DNA of 58,808 nt from Planctomycetaceae bacterium (GCA_005778405.1 SXOA01000110.1:1-58808), one strand, 5' to 3'. Positions 1-8,777 are shown, numbered from the stretch's first letter. The notes: generated by a model not told the origin, from the letters alone. Numbers and translations are program-made.

Positions 1-1494
1 GAGTCCTCCCGCCGGGGGCATTCCGTGCCGCAAGGCGGTGATGAAGTCGTCGTCCATCTTAGCCATCGAATCGTCAGCGGCTTGCCCGGCGAGCTGGGTG
101 CGGAAGAGCTGTTCTTGCAGGTCGGGATCGTTGAGCTCGGTGTAGGCGTTGGCGACTTCCATGCCATGCACGAACAGCTCGAACCGCTCGGCTACGCTGG
201 GGTCGCTCTTCTTCCGCTTGGTGAGTGGGCAAATGCTGGCGGGGTAGTCGATCACGAAGATCGGGCCGACGAGGGCGTCCTCCACCTTCTCTTCAAAGAC
301 TTCGCTTTTGATGATGTCCGGATGCTTGCCGGCCGTTTCAAAGCCAATTTTCTCTGCCAGGGTCTTCACGCCGGCGGAGTCTAGAGGGTCGATGCCGGTC
401 TGTTCCTGGAAGAGCTGGTCGTAGGTCTTGCGGGCGAAAGGGGGCGAGAAATTGATGGTCTTCTCTCCCCAGGGCCGCTCATAGCCGCCGCCGATGGCGT
501 CGATGGCGTCAAGGATGATCCGCTCCGTCAGGTCCATCATCGTTTCGTAATTGCCAAAGGCCTGATAAACCTCGAGCATCGTGAATTCGGGGTTGTGCCG
601 CGGGCTGATCCCCTCGTTGCGATAGACGCGGCCGAGCTCATAGACCCGCTCCATCCCGCCGACGAGCAACCGCTTGAGATGCAACTCCAGCGCGATGCGG
701 AGATAGAGCTGCATGTCGAGCGTGTTGTGGTGCGTGATGAACGGTTTAGCGGCTGCTCCGCCGGCGATGGAATGGAGCGTGGGGCCTTCGATCTCGCAGA
801 AGCCTTGCTTGTTCAGCGTCCCACGAACCGACTGCACCACTTTCGTCCGGCTGATGAATTTTTCGCGTACACCTTCCGTGTAGGTCAGGTCAAGATACCG
901 CATCCGCTGCCGCAGTTCGGGGTCGGCGAGGCCGGCGTGCTTGTCCGGCGGCGGGTTGATGCTCTTGGCCAGAAAGTGGAGCTTCTCGGCGAAGATGGTG
1001 AGCTCCCCCATCTTTGTGTATTTCAATTCGCCATCGACGCCGATAATGTCGCCGAGATCAAAATTTTCGGAAAGAGCCCAGCTTTCCTCGCCCACCTGTG
1101 CTTTGCCGATGAAGAGCTGGATGCGGCCGGTCCAGTCCTGGATGTCCACAAAGCGCAGCTTGCCGGTGTCGCGGTTGAGGACAATTCGTCCGGCGGCCCG
1201 AACCTTGGGACCAGCCATTTCCCCCTTGCCTTGATCGGCTACCCACTGGCGAAAATCGACATTGGGATTCACGGCGCGATCCGGTGGCTCGATCAGGTCG
1301 CCGGTTTCCTTTTTGTAGCGAATCTCGGACTTGCGAGCCCGAATCTCGCCGAGCAGCGTGCGATCATCGAACCGGCCGCCCCAGGGGTCGTGCCCCAGGG
1401 CGGCAATTTTACGGAGTTTCTCCCGCCGGGCTGCTTCGTGCAGGCCGGCATCGGCGGTGTCGTCGGGAGGGGAGGGAGGTGCAGGGTTCGTCAT
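1..1494 (-). CDS. lysS: Lysyl-tRNA synthetase, class II (3' end outside window)
   Basis: Charges tRNA-Lys with lysine in the cytoplasm. The minus-strand frame is open from ATG at 1494 to the window edge (498 codons, no stop). An N-terminal OB-fold anticodon-binding region (roughly residues 60-170) precedes the class II catalytic core. Motif 2 is visible near residue 290 as RVYRNEGISPRHNPEFT. The last visible residues, HGMPPAGGL, run into where motif 3 (GGLGIGIDR) is expected, so about 30-40 C-terminal residues lie beyond base 1. Family members are about 500 residues, which fits. The gene diverges from rplM, and a good sigma70-type promoter lies 70-100 bases upstream. Identification is firm; only the C-terminus is unseen. 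Confidence 0.97.
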   Translation of the reverse strand, partial: MTNPAPPSPPDDTADAGLHEAARREKLRKIAALGHDPWGGRFDDRTLLGEIRARKSEIRYKKETGDLIEPPDRAVNPNVDFRQWVADQGKGEMAGPKVRAAGRIVLNRDTGKLRFVDIQDWTGRIQLFIGKAQVGEESWALSENFDLGDIIGVDGELKYTKMGELTIFAEKLHFLAKSINPPPDKHAGLADPELRQRMRYLDLTYTEGVREKFISRTKVVQSVRGTLNKQGFCEIEGPTLHSIAGGAAAKPFITHHNTLDMQLYLRIALELHLKRLLVGGMERVYELGRVYRNEGISPRHNPEFTMLEVYQAFGNYETMMDLTERIILDAIDAIGGGYERPWGEKTINFSPPFARKTYDQLFQEQTGIDPLDSAGVKTLAEKIGFETAGKHPDIIKSEVFEEKVEDALVGPIFVIDYPASICPLTKRKKSDPSVAERFELFVHGMEVANAYTELNDPDLQEQLFRTQLAGQAADDSMAKMDDDFITALRHGMPPAGGL

Positions 1495-1564
1495 GCGGTC
1501 AAAGAAGGAACGCCGCCGGCGCTAGTTCGCGCGGCAATGTGGGGTTAAGTCTAAGAATCGCAAC

Positions 1565-1592
1565 ATTTTAGTGTTCGTTGGGGCGGGGTCAA
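1565..1592 (-). promoter_or_regulatory. Predicted sigma70-type promoter of lysS
   Basis: Read on the minus strand there is TTGACC (1592-1587), a 16-base spacer and TAAAAT (1570-1565). This is 5/6 and 5/6 to consensus. The start codon is about 70 bases downstream. Predicted from sequence only. Confidence 0.6.
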
Positions 1593-1663
1593 CGTCAGAA
1601 ACAGCCGGGAAAACCGCCCACGAGCGAGAACCGCCCGTTTCAAGCCCTTGGCAGCCTAGCCGA

Positions 1664-1698
1664 GGGATGCTAAATTGTGCGTTTTCGCGTAACATCCC
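1664..1698 (+). promoter_or_regulatory. Possible leader hairpin upstream of rplM
   Basis: GGGATG (1664-1669) and CATCCC (1693-1698) form a 6-bp inverted repeat about 50 bases before the rplM start. Ribosomal-protein operons are often controlled by mRNA leaders, but I cannot match this to a known L13 leader. It may be only a small hairpin. Confidence 0.25.
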
Positions 1699-1745
1699 GC
1701 CCGGCAGCCAGTTAGGACGCCGCGGCGACATTGGGGAGTAGTACT

Positions 1746-2186
1746 GTGGCCGGCACGAAGACATACCAAGCCAAGCCTGGCGAAATCGTGGAAAAATGGT
1801 GGGTGGTGGACGCAACCGACAAGGTCGTGGGCCGCCTCGCCAGCGAGATCGCCATGATTCTGATGGGGAAGCACCGCCCCTGTTACACCGCCCATGTCCT
1901 GTGCGGGGACTCGGTCATCGTCCTGAACTGCGGCAAGATCAAGTTCAGCGGCAAAAAAATCGTTCAGAAAGAATACGACTGGTTCACCGGCTACACCGGC
2001 CGCCGCACCGAGACGGTCGAGCGCCGGCTACAACGGCACCCCGACCGAGTGCTGCGGGACGCCATCCGCCGGATGCTCCCCAAGAACAAGCTGGCCTTCA
2101 AGATGCTGGCCAAACTCAAGCTCTATCCCGGTTCGGACCATCCGCATCAGGCCCAGTTGCCCCAAGTCAAAGAGATCAGCATCTAG
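1746..2186 (+). CDS. rplM: 50S ribosomal protein L13
   Basis: Component of the large ribosomal subunit. The product (146 residues) has the family core: WWVVDATDKVVGRLASEIA near the N-terminus, then GKHRP, the KYYRHTGYPG-equivalent YDWFTGYTG, and RMLPKNKLAFKMLAKLKLYPGSDHPH near the C-terminus (shown in part). I prefer GTG at 1746, since GGGGAG (1733-1738) sits 7 bases upstream. A longer reading from TTG at 1731 would put the ribosome-binding site inside the gene. rpsI follows after 60 bases on the same strand, the standard L13-S9 operon. Confidence 0.96.
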   Translation: MAGTKTYQAKPGEIVEKWWVVDATDKVVGRLASEIAMILMGKHRPCYTAHVLCGDSVIVLNCGKIKFSGKKIVQKEYDWFTGYTGRRTETVERRLQRHPDRVLRDAIRRMLPKNKLAFKMLAKLKLYPGSDHPHQAQLPQVKEISI

Positions 2187-2246
2187 TTTTCAGAATACGT
2201 TCTCAAACTTTCCTTCCCTCTAAGTCCGTAGCATTTGCAGGAACAC

Positions 2247-2660
2247 ATGGTCGCCACGAAGAAAGACAAAATCAGCGGACAGTCCCTGGGAACCGGCCGC
2301 CGCAAGACTGCGGTCGCCCGTGTTCGCCTCAAAGCCGGCACCGGACAAATCTCGATTAACGAGCGGACGCTGGAAAGTTATTTTCCCGTCGTCGGCGACC
2401 AAGCTACGGTCCTCGACGCACTCGAATCGACCAATCACCGCACCGATGTCGATATCCACGTTCGCGTCCACGGCGGCGGACCGACCGGCCAGGCCGGCGC
2501 AATCAAGATGGGTATCGCCCGCGCCTTGTGCGACTACGATGCGGCTACATTCGCCCACCTCCGCGGCAACGGCTTTCTCACGCGGGATTCCCGCATGAAG
2601 GAACGCAAGAAGTACGGCCTGCGTGGTGCCCGTCGCGGCGTGCAGTTCAGCAAGCGATAG
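2247..2660 (+). CDS. rpsI: 30S ribosomal protein S9
   Basis: Small-subunit protein whose C-terminal tail reaches the decoding centre. The product is 137 residues. It contains GTGRRKTAVARVRLKAG near the N-terminus, the VHGGGPTGQAGAIKMGIARAL core and the invariant tail KKYGLRGARRGVQFSKR. ATG at 2247 is chosen because AGGAA (2239-2243) precedes it; an in-frame TTG at 2235 would overlap that site. It is the second gene of the rplM-rpsI operon and is followed within 30 bases by an intrinsic terminator. Confidence 0.97.
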   Translation: MVATKKDKISGQSLGTGRRKTAVARVRLKAGTGQISINERTLESYFPVVGDQATVLDALESTNHRTDVDIHVRVHGGGPTGQAGAIKMGIARALCDYDAATFAHLRGNGFLTRDSRMKERKKYGLRGARRGVQFSKR

Positions 2661-2689
2661 TGCTGGTTGTTTACCTCAACATCTCAAAG

Positions 2690-2719
2690 GCCCGCGAAGG
2701 CAACTCGCGGGCTTTTTTG
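2690..2719 (+). terminator. Rho-independent terminator of rplM-rpsI
   Basis: GCCCGCGA (2690-2697) pairs perfectly with TCGCGGGC (2705-2712) around a 7-base loop, followed by TTTTTT. It starts 30 bases after the rpsI stop. Read on the minus strand there is no comparable U-run, so it serves the plus strand only. Confidence 0.9.
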
Positions 2720-2748
2720 TTAGGTCCTCCAACGCAGCGTTGAGAGGA

Positions 2749-3279
2749 CTATTTCGCAGCGGCCTTGGCCGGCTTCGCCGTCAGCTTCTTCATCAGCTCT
2801 TGATGAGCGGCGTGAATCTTGTCGAGTTGCTTCACCATAACGATGCAGCACTCCATGCCCGCGACCTTATCGAACTTCTCGCTCGCGCAGCACTCGATCA
2901 TGGCCTTATTGGCGTCCACCGCCACGGCCAGATCTTTCTCAATCTTCTCGATGGCCGCCGCGGTTTCCTTGTCCTTGGCGAAGTCCTTCTTCATGATCGC
3001 CAGATGTTTCCCCGCATCGTCCAGGTAGCGGCCAAGCTCCACCTTCACGTCATTCACGACAGAGGGTTCGAGCTGCTCGCTTTTCGTTACGTAAGTTTGG
3101 AAATCCTGGGCAATCGCCCTGGCGGAATTGACGCTCCGCGTCACCTTCTTGGTCTGCCAGTAGATTTCGCCGCGAATTTTCGCTCCGGCGTCTTGCGCCG
3201 CGGCCTGGAGGAGAATACCTGCAACGACAATTCCGAGGAGGGAGGCAAAACACTCGCGAGCCAAAGCTGAGCGGTTCAT
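2749..3279 (-). CDS. Small secreted helical protein of unknown function
   Basis: I do not recognise the family. The 176-residue product starts with a signal peptide (MNRSALARECFASLLGIVVA..., cleavage likely after the AAAQ/DAGA region near residue 30). The rest is charged and apparently all-helical, with two Cys pairs near the C-terminus (IECCASEKF and GMECCIVMV) and a Lys/Ala-rich tail. Paired cysteines in a helical periplasmic protein could bind metal or form disulfides; that is inference. ATG at 3279 is chosen because AGGAGA lies 7 bases upstream. A 15-residue longer reading from 3324 would place this ribosome-binding site inside the coding region. It is convergent with rpsI. Confidence 0.75.
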   Translation of the reverse strand: MNRSALARECFASLLGIVVAGILLQAAAQDAGAKIRGEIYWQTKKVTRSVNSARAIAQDFQTYVTKSEQLEPSVVNDVKVELGRYLDDAGKHLAIMKKDFAKDKETAAAIEKIEKDLAVAVDANKAMIECCASEKFDKVAGMECCIVMVKQLDKIHAAHQELMKKLTAKPAKAAAK

Positions 3280-3459
3280 GGCACGTCTCCTTGAGAGAAA
3301 GTGAGGAACATAACTGTTCCGCACTACCGCAAGTTGCGCGCCGCACAGTTGTATCCACCAGCGTGTCCAGATGTGTGCGAAACCGCACTATTTGGCGCGC
3401 ACGGTGTGCGAGATGCGTCAAGCTGGCGAATGGACTTCGAATCGCCAGTTTGCCAGCAA

Positions 3460-4386
3460 TTAGAACCGTCGCACAAAGCCGGTACCCGCGAAGAAGTCAT
3501 CCGCGCCGTCGCTCAAACCAATGCCCGCGCGAATGTCCAGTTGCAGGTCATTGCTAACCGAGAATGTGAAGCCGCCGTCCAGGTAATGCTGGGTTCGTAC
3601 ATCCCTTGCCCCCGAGGGAGCAAGGACGAACCATTCCGTATACAGCCCCAGTTTTTCAGTAAGGCTAATTCCGATAGTAAGCGACTGAGCGATCTCAAAG
3701 TGCGCCAGGCCAGCATCATCAACCGACTTGTTGATCTGAGTGCTGCCTCCAAAGCTCCACTCGTCGGTGATGTCCCAAGAATAGAGCCAGTTCATGCCCG
3801 GCAATACAATGCCTGCCGTGAGATCGGGATGGCCCGTCGGCACTGTCATCTGCGGAACAAGAGCCATTTCCGGTAAAAATCCTTCCTGAGGAGTTAGACC
3901 CAGTTTGAACCCCAGATAGAGGTCATCGCTTCCAGCAACGGAAATACCGGGCAGGTGAGACGCGGCGGTTCGGGAGGTGGGAACGTTGTAGGCAATTCGG
4001 AACTCAAACCAGTCCGCGAACATTCCAATTCGCCAGAGCATTTCTGGGGCAGAATGGGAACGGGTTCGCACGCCCCCATCGTTATTCTCCGTGAACGTGT
4101 ATCCCATTTCCACTTGAGCGACGCCGCGACCCACTGTGGTGCTCGCCTCGGTGAAATCCGGCCGGTCCGAAACCAGCGGTTCGTCGCGCCCCGGAGGTCC
4201 CCCGCCGAAGCTAGTCCCATAACTCCACTGCATCAGCGTGCCACGGCCGCTATCGGAGTAACCTGGATCAATCTCCGTCAGGTCAATCACGGGCTCCTGA
4301 GCGCGGCACACTTGCCAGCCCGCAAAAAGGAAAATTCCCCAGACCACGCCCATGGCGATTCTGCGGTTCGCTTGCGTCAATCTCAT
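3460..4386 (-). CDS. Outer-membrane transporter-like beta-barrel protein
   Basis: Product of 308 residues with an N-terminal signal peptide (basic MRLTQANRR, then a hydrophobic stretch, cleavage near CRAQ/E). The body is typical of the transporter / phenol-degradation MetA-like barrels: LVSDRPDFTEAS, VAQVEMGYTFTE, RIAYNVPTS, alternating aromatic strands and a C-terminal GTGFVRRF ending in Phe, as expected for assembly by the BAM machinery. Substrate unknown. ATG at 4386 has GAGGA upstream; the open frame extends to 4437, but the signal peptide supports the internal start. Diverges from the first porin gene. Confidence 0.8.
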   Translation of the reverse strand: MRLTQANRRIAMGVVWGIFLFAGWQVCRAQEPVIDLTEIDPGYSDSGRGTLMQWSYGTSFGGGPPGRDEPLVSDRPDFTEASTTVGRGVAQVEMGYTFTENNDGGVRTRSHSAPEMLWRIGMFADWFEFRIAYNVPTSRTAASHLPGISVAGSDDLYLGFKLGLTPQEGFLPEMALVPQMTVPTGHPDLTAGIVLPGMNWLYSWDITDEWSFGGSTQINKSVDDAGLAHFEIAQSLTIGISLTEKLGLYTEWFVLAPSGARDVRTQHYLDGGFTFSVSNDLQLDIRAGIGLSDGADDFFAGTGFVRRF

Positions 4387-4598
4387 GGCCAATGGTCCTC
4401 GCGGCAAATTCGATAACTTAGGAAAGACTGTTATCAAAGCTATCGACGCTTGGCTATGTTTTCACGCAATCCAAAACACAATTTTGACTACTCAAAATAA
4501 CTGACTGAATGAGAGTGCTCCCCTCAAATGCTGGCAGCTCGCTATTTGATTGTTAAGACTGCGCGAAGCATGACCATTTTATGAATCGGGTAATGCGT

Positions 4599-4727
4599 CA
4601 ATTCCGACAAACTAGGTAAGGACAGAATTGTCCTCCATACCGCTGCTATCAGTGCTATCGCTGCGACGAGTCTCTCCCGCCTTATCGATCTCTCCAGAAT
4701 AAGCCCGCCATGCGCAAGTCTCTTGCT
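4599..4727 (+). repeat. Duplicated porin leader, copy 1
   Basis: The 111 bases before the ATG at 4710, plus the first 18 coding bases, are repeated at 6353-6481 without any gap. By eye, 93 of 111 leader bases match and all 18 coding bases match. The best-conserved block is 27 identical bases (4657-4683 region) containing two copies of TGCTATC. The rest of the 4387-4709 intergenic stretch holds the promoters of the two divergent genes, which I could not resolve. Confidence 0.85.
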
Positions 4728-6212
4728 CTGTTGTTGTTTGCGATTGCCAGTTTGGTGTGCGAACGGGCATCCAACGGCCAAGACGCTGACCAGCAACTTT
4801 CTCCCCATTCCGCAGCCGCCACCGCGACTGTTTTGGGAAGTAGCTCCACGATCGAGGAACTACTCCAGCGAATCGAACAAACCGAATCGCGTCTGGAGGC
4901 CATGCAAGACCCGCAACCATCCCAGAACGAAGATTCCAGTCTGTTTACTTCAATTCCCGGTCGGTGGGATCTAGTGCGCGATCCTTCCATCATTACGGTC
5001 GATCAACAGACCCGTCGTCCGCCCGGAACCGCCAGAGATACCAAGAAGTGGTACGACCGGCTGAGCATCCGCGGTTATGCCCAGTTTCGCATCAACGAAG
5101 TGTTCAATGAAAGCGGCGCTCCGGCCCAATATGTAGGGGACCGTTCCATTGGCGACAACCAGAGCTTTTTGATTCGCCGAGCGCGGGTCATTATCTCGGG
5201 TGATGTGTCCGAGTATATGTACGTCTATCTTCAGCCCGACTTCGCCTCGGCAGTTTCGGGAAGCAGCGCGGACGTCAATCAGTTCTGCCAGATTCGCGAC
5301 TGGTACGGCGATCTCTATCTCGATTGCAATAAGGTTTTTCGTATCCGCATCGGGCAGTCCAAGATTCCCTTCGGTTGGGAGAACCTGCAATCCAGCTCGA
5401 ACCGCATCCCGCTCGACCGCAACGACGGCTTCAACAGCGCAGTGCGGAATGAACGCGATCTCGGCCTGATCTTTTACTGGACGCCGGAGTACGCCCAGGA
5501 CCTGTTCAAGTACGTGCTCGACCAAGGGCTCAAAGGATCGGGAAACTACGGCGTTTTTGGCATTGGAGTATATAACGGCCAGGGGGGCTCGTTCAACGAA
5601 CAGAATGACAACTTGCATTTGGTCACGCGACTGACGCTCCCTCATCAATTTGAAGGGGGCCAGGTAATGGAAATTGGCGTACAAGCCTATTCGGGAGAGT
5701 ATGCGGTGTTGTCGTCGATCATCGATCCCCCCGGTGCCCCTGGACCCGGACGACCTCTCGGGACGCTCGAGCAAGGAACTCGTGACATTCTCGACAAGCG
5801 AGTCGGCGGTACCTTCATTTGGTATCCACAGCCATTAGGGTTTCAAGCGGAATGGAACGTCGGTCGCGGTCCCTCGCTCAACGACGCCCACACCGCCGTA
5901 ACGGACCGAGCTCTGACCGGTGGCTATGTCATGATGCACTACCGCCAGGTCACCGATTGCTGGGGAACGTTTTTTCCATTCGTCCGCTACCAATACTACG
6001 AGGGAGGATACAAGCCCGAACGCAACGCTCCCTTCTGCCAGATCAGCGAGTGGGAAGCTGGCGTGGAGTGGCAGTTCAACCCGCAGATGGAATTGACAAT
6101 GCAGTACACGTCCACCGATCGGACCAATACCGTTGCACAGGTCAGTCCTGCGACGTCCTATCAGCAATTCGAAGGGGATATTTTGAGGCTGCAGTTCCAG
6201 ATCAACTACTAA
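4710..6212 (+). CDS. OprO/OprP-type porin, first copy
   Basis: Predicted outer-membrane porin of the phosphate-selective family (500 residues). A signal peptide (MRKSLALLLFAIASLVC, cleavage near SNGQ) is followed by a short coiled coil (about residues 48-66, IEELLQRIEQTESRLEAM). The barrel includes the family features: SFLIRRARVIISG, QIRDWYGDLYLD, FRIRIGQSKIPFGWENLQSS, a double-glycine loop region, and the C-terminal LRLQFQINY ending in an aromatic residue. Selectivity cannot be read from sequence. It shares leader and signal-peptide start with the next gene, but the mature proteins are diverged. Confidence 0.88.
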   Translation: MRKSLALLLFAIASLVCERASNGQDADQQLSPHSAAATATVLGSSSTIEELLQRIEQTESRLEAMQDPQPSQNEDSSLFTSIPGRWDLVRDPSIITVDQQTRRPPGTARDTKKWYDRLSIRGYAQFRINEVFNESGAPAQYVGDRSIGDNQSFLIRRARVIISGDVSEYMYVYLQPDFASAVSGSSADVNQFCQIRDWYGDLYLDCNKVFRIRIGQSKIPFGWENLQSSSNRIPLDRNDGFNSAVRNERDLGLIFYWTPEYAQDLFKYVLDQGLKGSGNYGVFGIGVYNGQGGSFNEQNDNLHLVTRLTLPHQFEGGQVMEIGVQAYSGEYAVLSSIIDPPGAPGPGRPLGTLEQGTRDILDKRVGGTFIWYPQPLGFQAEWNVGRGPSLNDAHTAVTDRALTGGYVMMHYRQVTDCWGTFFPFVRYQYYEGGYKPERNAPFCQISEWEAGVEWQFNPQMELTMQYTSTDRTNTVAQVSPATSYQQFEGDILRLQFQINY

Positions 6213-6352
6213 TGCAGCACACGTTGGTGGCCCCTTACTGGTCGGTTTAGTTCCCAACTCAGAGTAGTCAGGCCCCCCGAATTGCCAGGCACTAGCTGTG
6301 CAAGTGGCAAGATAGTGCGAAGCCCGATCTTTGAATAATCCGGGGCTTACGG

Positions 6353-6481
6353 CAATTCCGACAAACTGGGTAAGTGCAGAATTGCCCTCCCTACCGCTGC
6401 TATCAGTGCTATCGCTGCCACGCCTCTCTCATGCCTTATCGTTCCTTGCAGAGTAATCCTGTCATGCGCAAGTCTCTTGCT
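6353..6481 (+). repeat. Duplicated porin leader, copy 2
   Basis: Second copy of the 111-base leader plus the first 18 coding bases (see 4599-4727). Same length with no insertion or deletion, ending at the ATG of the second porin. This is stronger conservation than the two mature proteins show. Confidence 0.85.
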
Positions 6482-8155
6482 ACCTACTTGTTGGGCATTG
6501 CCTTTGCCACGGGAACTCCGCTCTCCATTGCTCAGGAGGCTGTCGAGCAACCAGCTGGGGAAGTGGAATCACTGGAGACTCGGGTCGCCCGGCTGGAGCG
6601 CGAGAACCTGGAGCTCAAGTCCGCGGTGCTGCGCCGGCTGCCGGAGAGTGACCCGGCGGAGAACGAAGACAAGTATTACCGGGTCGATTCCGCGAATGCT
6701 TTCGCCGCGAATAGCGAGCTGCGAAGCGCTGTCGATACGATCCTGGCCGAACAGAAGTCCGTCGCCGAGGACGAAGAGATCGAAGTCGGCAAAGACTCCA
6801 GCATGACGGCGAGTTGGAAGAACGGCGTGGAGATCCAGTCCAAGGACAAGGCCTTTCGCCTGCATGTCGGTGGCCGCTATCAGTTCGATGGCTCCGCCTT
6901 CAGCGTGGACCCGGCGATTCAGACGGTGGAGACTCCCGGCGTCGGTGCTCCCTTCAACCATATCAATACGCCTTACACCGACGGCGTCGACTTCCGCCGC
7001 GCCCGTTTCCGGATGGACGGCACGATGCATGAAAACATCGATTTCGCTGCCGAGTTCGACTTCATCAATTCCAACAACTACTTCACTTCGCTGACCCCAA
7101 CAGCACCCGGCATCTTTCCGCAAAACCCGCTTCCCACGGCCGTCACCGCTCCCACAGACCTGTGGTGGACCTTCACGAAACTGCCGGTCGTGGGCAACAT
7201 CCGCGTCGGCAACCAGAAAGAAGCCATTGGCTTTGAGCACCTCGTTTCCAGCCGCTTTCAGCCGTTCATGGAGCGTTCCTACAACCAGGACACGTTTTAC
7301 GGCGGCTCGTTCAACGGCTTCACGCCGGGCATCTCGATGTTCAACACCATGTGGGAAGAGCGGGGAACCTGGAACATTGGCGTCTATAAGCCCGGCATCA
7401 ACATCTTTGCCTACAACAACAACAGCCAAGATTATGCCGTCACGGGCCGCGTCACCGCCCTTCCCTGGTATGTCGACGAAGGTCGCGGCCTGACCCACCT
7501 CGGTTTCTCCGCCAGCGTTCGCTCGGGATACAACGACGTTTATCGTTATCGCACCCGTGATGCCATCCGCAGTGGCATCTCCTCCACCTGGCCATTGCCT
7601 GCGGACACCGGCAATTTGCTGTTGTCGCGGCAGACGTGGCTCAACACGGAGCTGGCAATGGTCCGCGGCCCGTGGACGCTTCAATCGGAATACCTGGTGG
7701 ATTTCTCGGACGATGTTCGCACCGTCAATAGCACAACCGGCGTGGCAGGACCCAATCTCGGAACCGCGGTTTATCACGGCGGCTACGTGCAACTGCTTTG
7801 CTTCCTCACCGGCGAGAACGATCGTTATAGCTTTGAACGGGCGGCTTTTGACCGGGTCGTCCCCTACGAAAACTTCTTCCTGATGCCCGGCGAATGCGGC
7901 AACATTTTCGGCCTGGGGGCCTGGCAGGTCGGAGCCCGTTACAACTACCTCAACCTGAACAGCGCCGGACTCAACGGCGGCATCCTCAATAACTTCAGCG
8001 CCGGCCTCAACTGGTACCTCAATCCCAATATGAAGGTCCAGTTCGACTACATGGCCACTTACCGAATCTCGGATGCCAGCGTCAACGTCCCCGTCAACCG
8101 CGGCGGCACCGGCTGGATCCACGGCTGGGGCTTCCGTATCGCCCAGGATTTTTAA
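6464..8155 (+). CDS. OprO/OprP-type porin, second copy
   Basis: Outer-membrane porin of 563 residues. Signal peptide MRKSLATYLLGIAFATG, cleavage near SIAQ/E. A coiled-coil segment (about residues 36-60, ESLETRVARLERENLELKS) probably contacts peptidoglycan or trimerises, as in related planctomycete porins (inference). Barrel features: FRLHVGGRYQFDG, DFRRARFRMDGTM, KLPVVGNIRVGNQKEAIGFEHL, GAWQVGARYNYLNLN and the closing WGFRIAQDF. The open frame starts at 6374, but the duplicated leader and signal peptide place the start at ATG 6464. A large palindrome begins 4 bases after the stop. Confidence 0.9.
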   Translation: MRKSLATYLLGIAFATGTPLSIAQEAVEQPAGEVESLETRVARLERENLELKSAVLRRLPESDPAENEDKYYRVDSANAFAANSELRSAVDTILAEQKSVAEDEEIEVGKDSSMTASWKNGVEIQSKDKAFRLHVGGRYQFDGSAFSVDPAIQTVETPGVGAPFNHINTPYTDGVDFRRARFRMDGTMHENIDFAAEFDFINSNNYFTSLTPTAPGIFPQNPLPTAVTAPTDLWWTFTKLPVVGNIRVGNQKEAIGFEHLVSSRFQPFMERSYNQDTFYGGSFNGFTPGISMFNTMWEERGTWNIGVYKPGINIFAYNNNSQDYAVTGRVTALPWYVDEGRGLTHLGFSASVRSGYNDVYRYRTRDAIRSGISSTWPLPADTGNLLLSRQTWLNTELAMVRGPWTLQSEYLVDFSDDVRTVNSTTGVAGPNLGTAVYHGGYVQLLCFLTGENDRYSFERAAFDRVVPYENFFLMPGECGNIFGLGAWQVGARYNYLNLNSAGLNGGILNNFSAGLNWYLNPNMKVQFDYMATYRISDASVNVPVNRGGTGWIHGWGFRIAQDF

Positions 8156-8158
8156 CAT

Positions 8159-8214
8159 AGTAGTCCGCTCACTCCGTGCGCCGACATATCGGCACACGGA
8201 GTGTCCCGACTACT
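8159..8214. repeat. 56-base imperfect palindrome, dispersed-repeat type
   Basis: Arms AGTAGTC (8159-8165) / GACTACT (8208-8214) enclose CACTCCGTG (8170-8178) / CACGGAGTG (8195-8203) and GCCGA (8180-8184) / TCGGC (8189-8193), with a CATA loop. It lies directly after the second porin. No U-run follows, so it is a weak candidate for a terminator and looks more like a REP-type element. Confidence 0.7.
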
Positions 8215-8252
8215 TTCACATCTCCCCGACTATCCCGTACGGACAATCCTCC

Positions 8253-8777
8253 ATGCGTACCAAACTCCTCATCGCCTTTGCCGTCTTCGCAATTCTCGCC
8301 GGCCTCTCCTATAGCGGTGCGGCTGACATGCTCGGCCACCACTGCAACGGCGGCAAGCACTGCCACTGCCCGATGGTCGAAGTTTGCGAGTGGCAGGACG
8401 TCGTCTGCCATCGCTGCAAGGTTGTGGAAGAGAAGAAGGCGATCAAAAAGACCGTCTACGAGGTGAAGGATGTCCCCTTCTGCCTCACGAAACTCCCCAA
8501 ATGCGGGCATTGCGGCCACTGCGACGAATGCCGGGAGTGCAAGGACGTTCGCTACAAACGGGTTCTGATCAAGAAGGAAATCACCTGCGGTGAGACCTGC
8601 GCCCTCAAATGCGTGCCGGAAGAATTCATCGAGCGCCGCCAGGTGAAGGTCTGCCGCCCTGCCTGTCAGTGCCAGGCTCCCTGCCAGACGCCAGTCGCTG
8701 GACTGCATGGCCCTTCGCCCGTTGTCATTGACCAGATCGCTCCGGTTCACCCGGTGCCAGGCGCGGCCGCTCGGTAA
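8253..8777 (+). CDS. Cysteine-rich secreted protein of unknown function
   Basis: Not a family I can name. The 174-residue product has a signal peptide (MRTKLLIAFAVFAILAGLSY, cleavage near SGAA/D). The mature part has many Cys and His residues (HHCNGGKHCHCP, CGHCGHCDECRECKD, CRPACQCQAPC). They are spaced in CxxC/CxC pairs, suggesting disulfide-rich or metal-binding structure (inference). The C-terminal 30 residues are Pro/Val/Ala-rich. ATG at 8253 starts the signal peptide; the frame upstream to 8073 lies inside the porin gene. It sits between the porins and the RND operon, consistent with an envelope role. Confidence 0.7.
   Translation: MRTKLLIAFAVFAILAGLSYSGAADMLGHHCNGGKHCHCPMVEVCEWQDVVCHRCKVVEEKKAIKKTVYEVKDVPFCLTKLPKCGHCGHCDECRECKDVRYKRVLIKKEITCGETCALKCVPEEFIERRQVKVCRPACQCQAPCQTPVAGLHGPSPVVIDQIAPVHPVPGAAAR

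Noticed and set aside
595..1548. 317-codon plus-strand frame across lysS
   Set aside because: Antisense of a clear lysyl-tRNA synthetase; no ribosome-binding site or known motif.
1495..1745. Known L13 leader riboregulator
   Set aside because: Only a 6-bp hairpin is present. It does not match any leader structure I can recall, so it is listed at low confidence as a plain hairpin.
6569..8197. 542-codon minus-strand frame opposite the second porin
   Set aside because: Antisense shadow of a well-supported porin; it has no recognisable domain.
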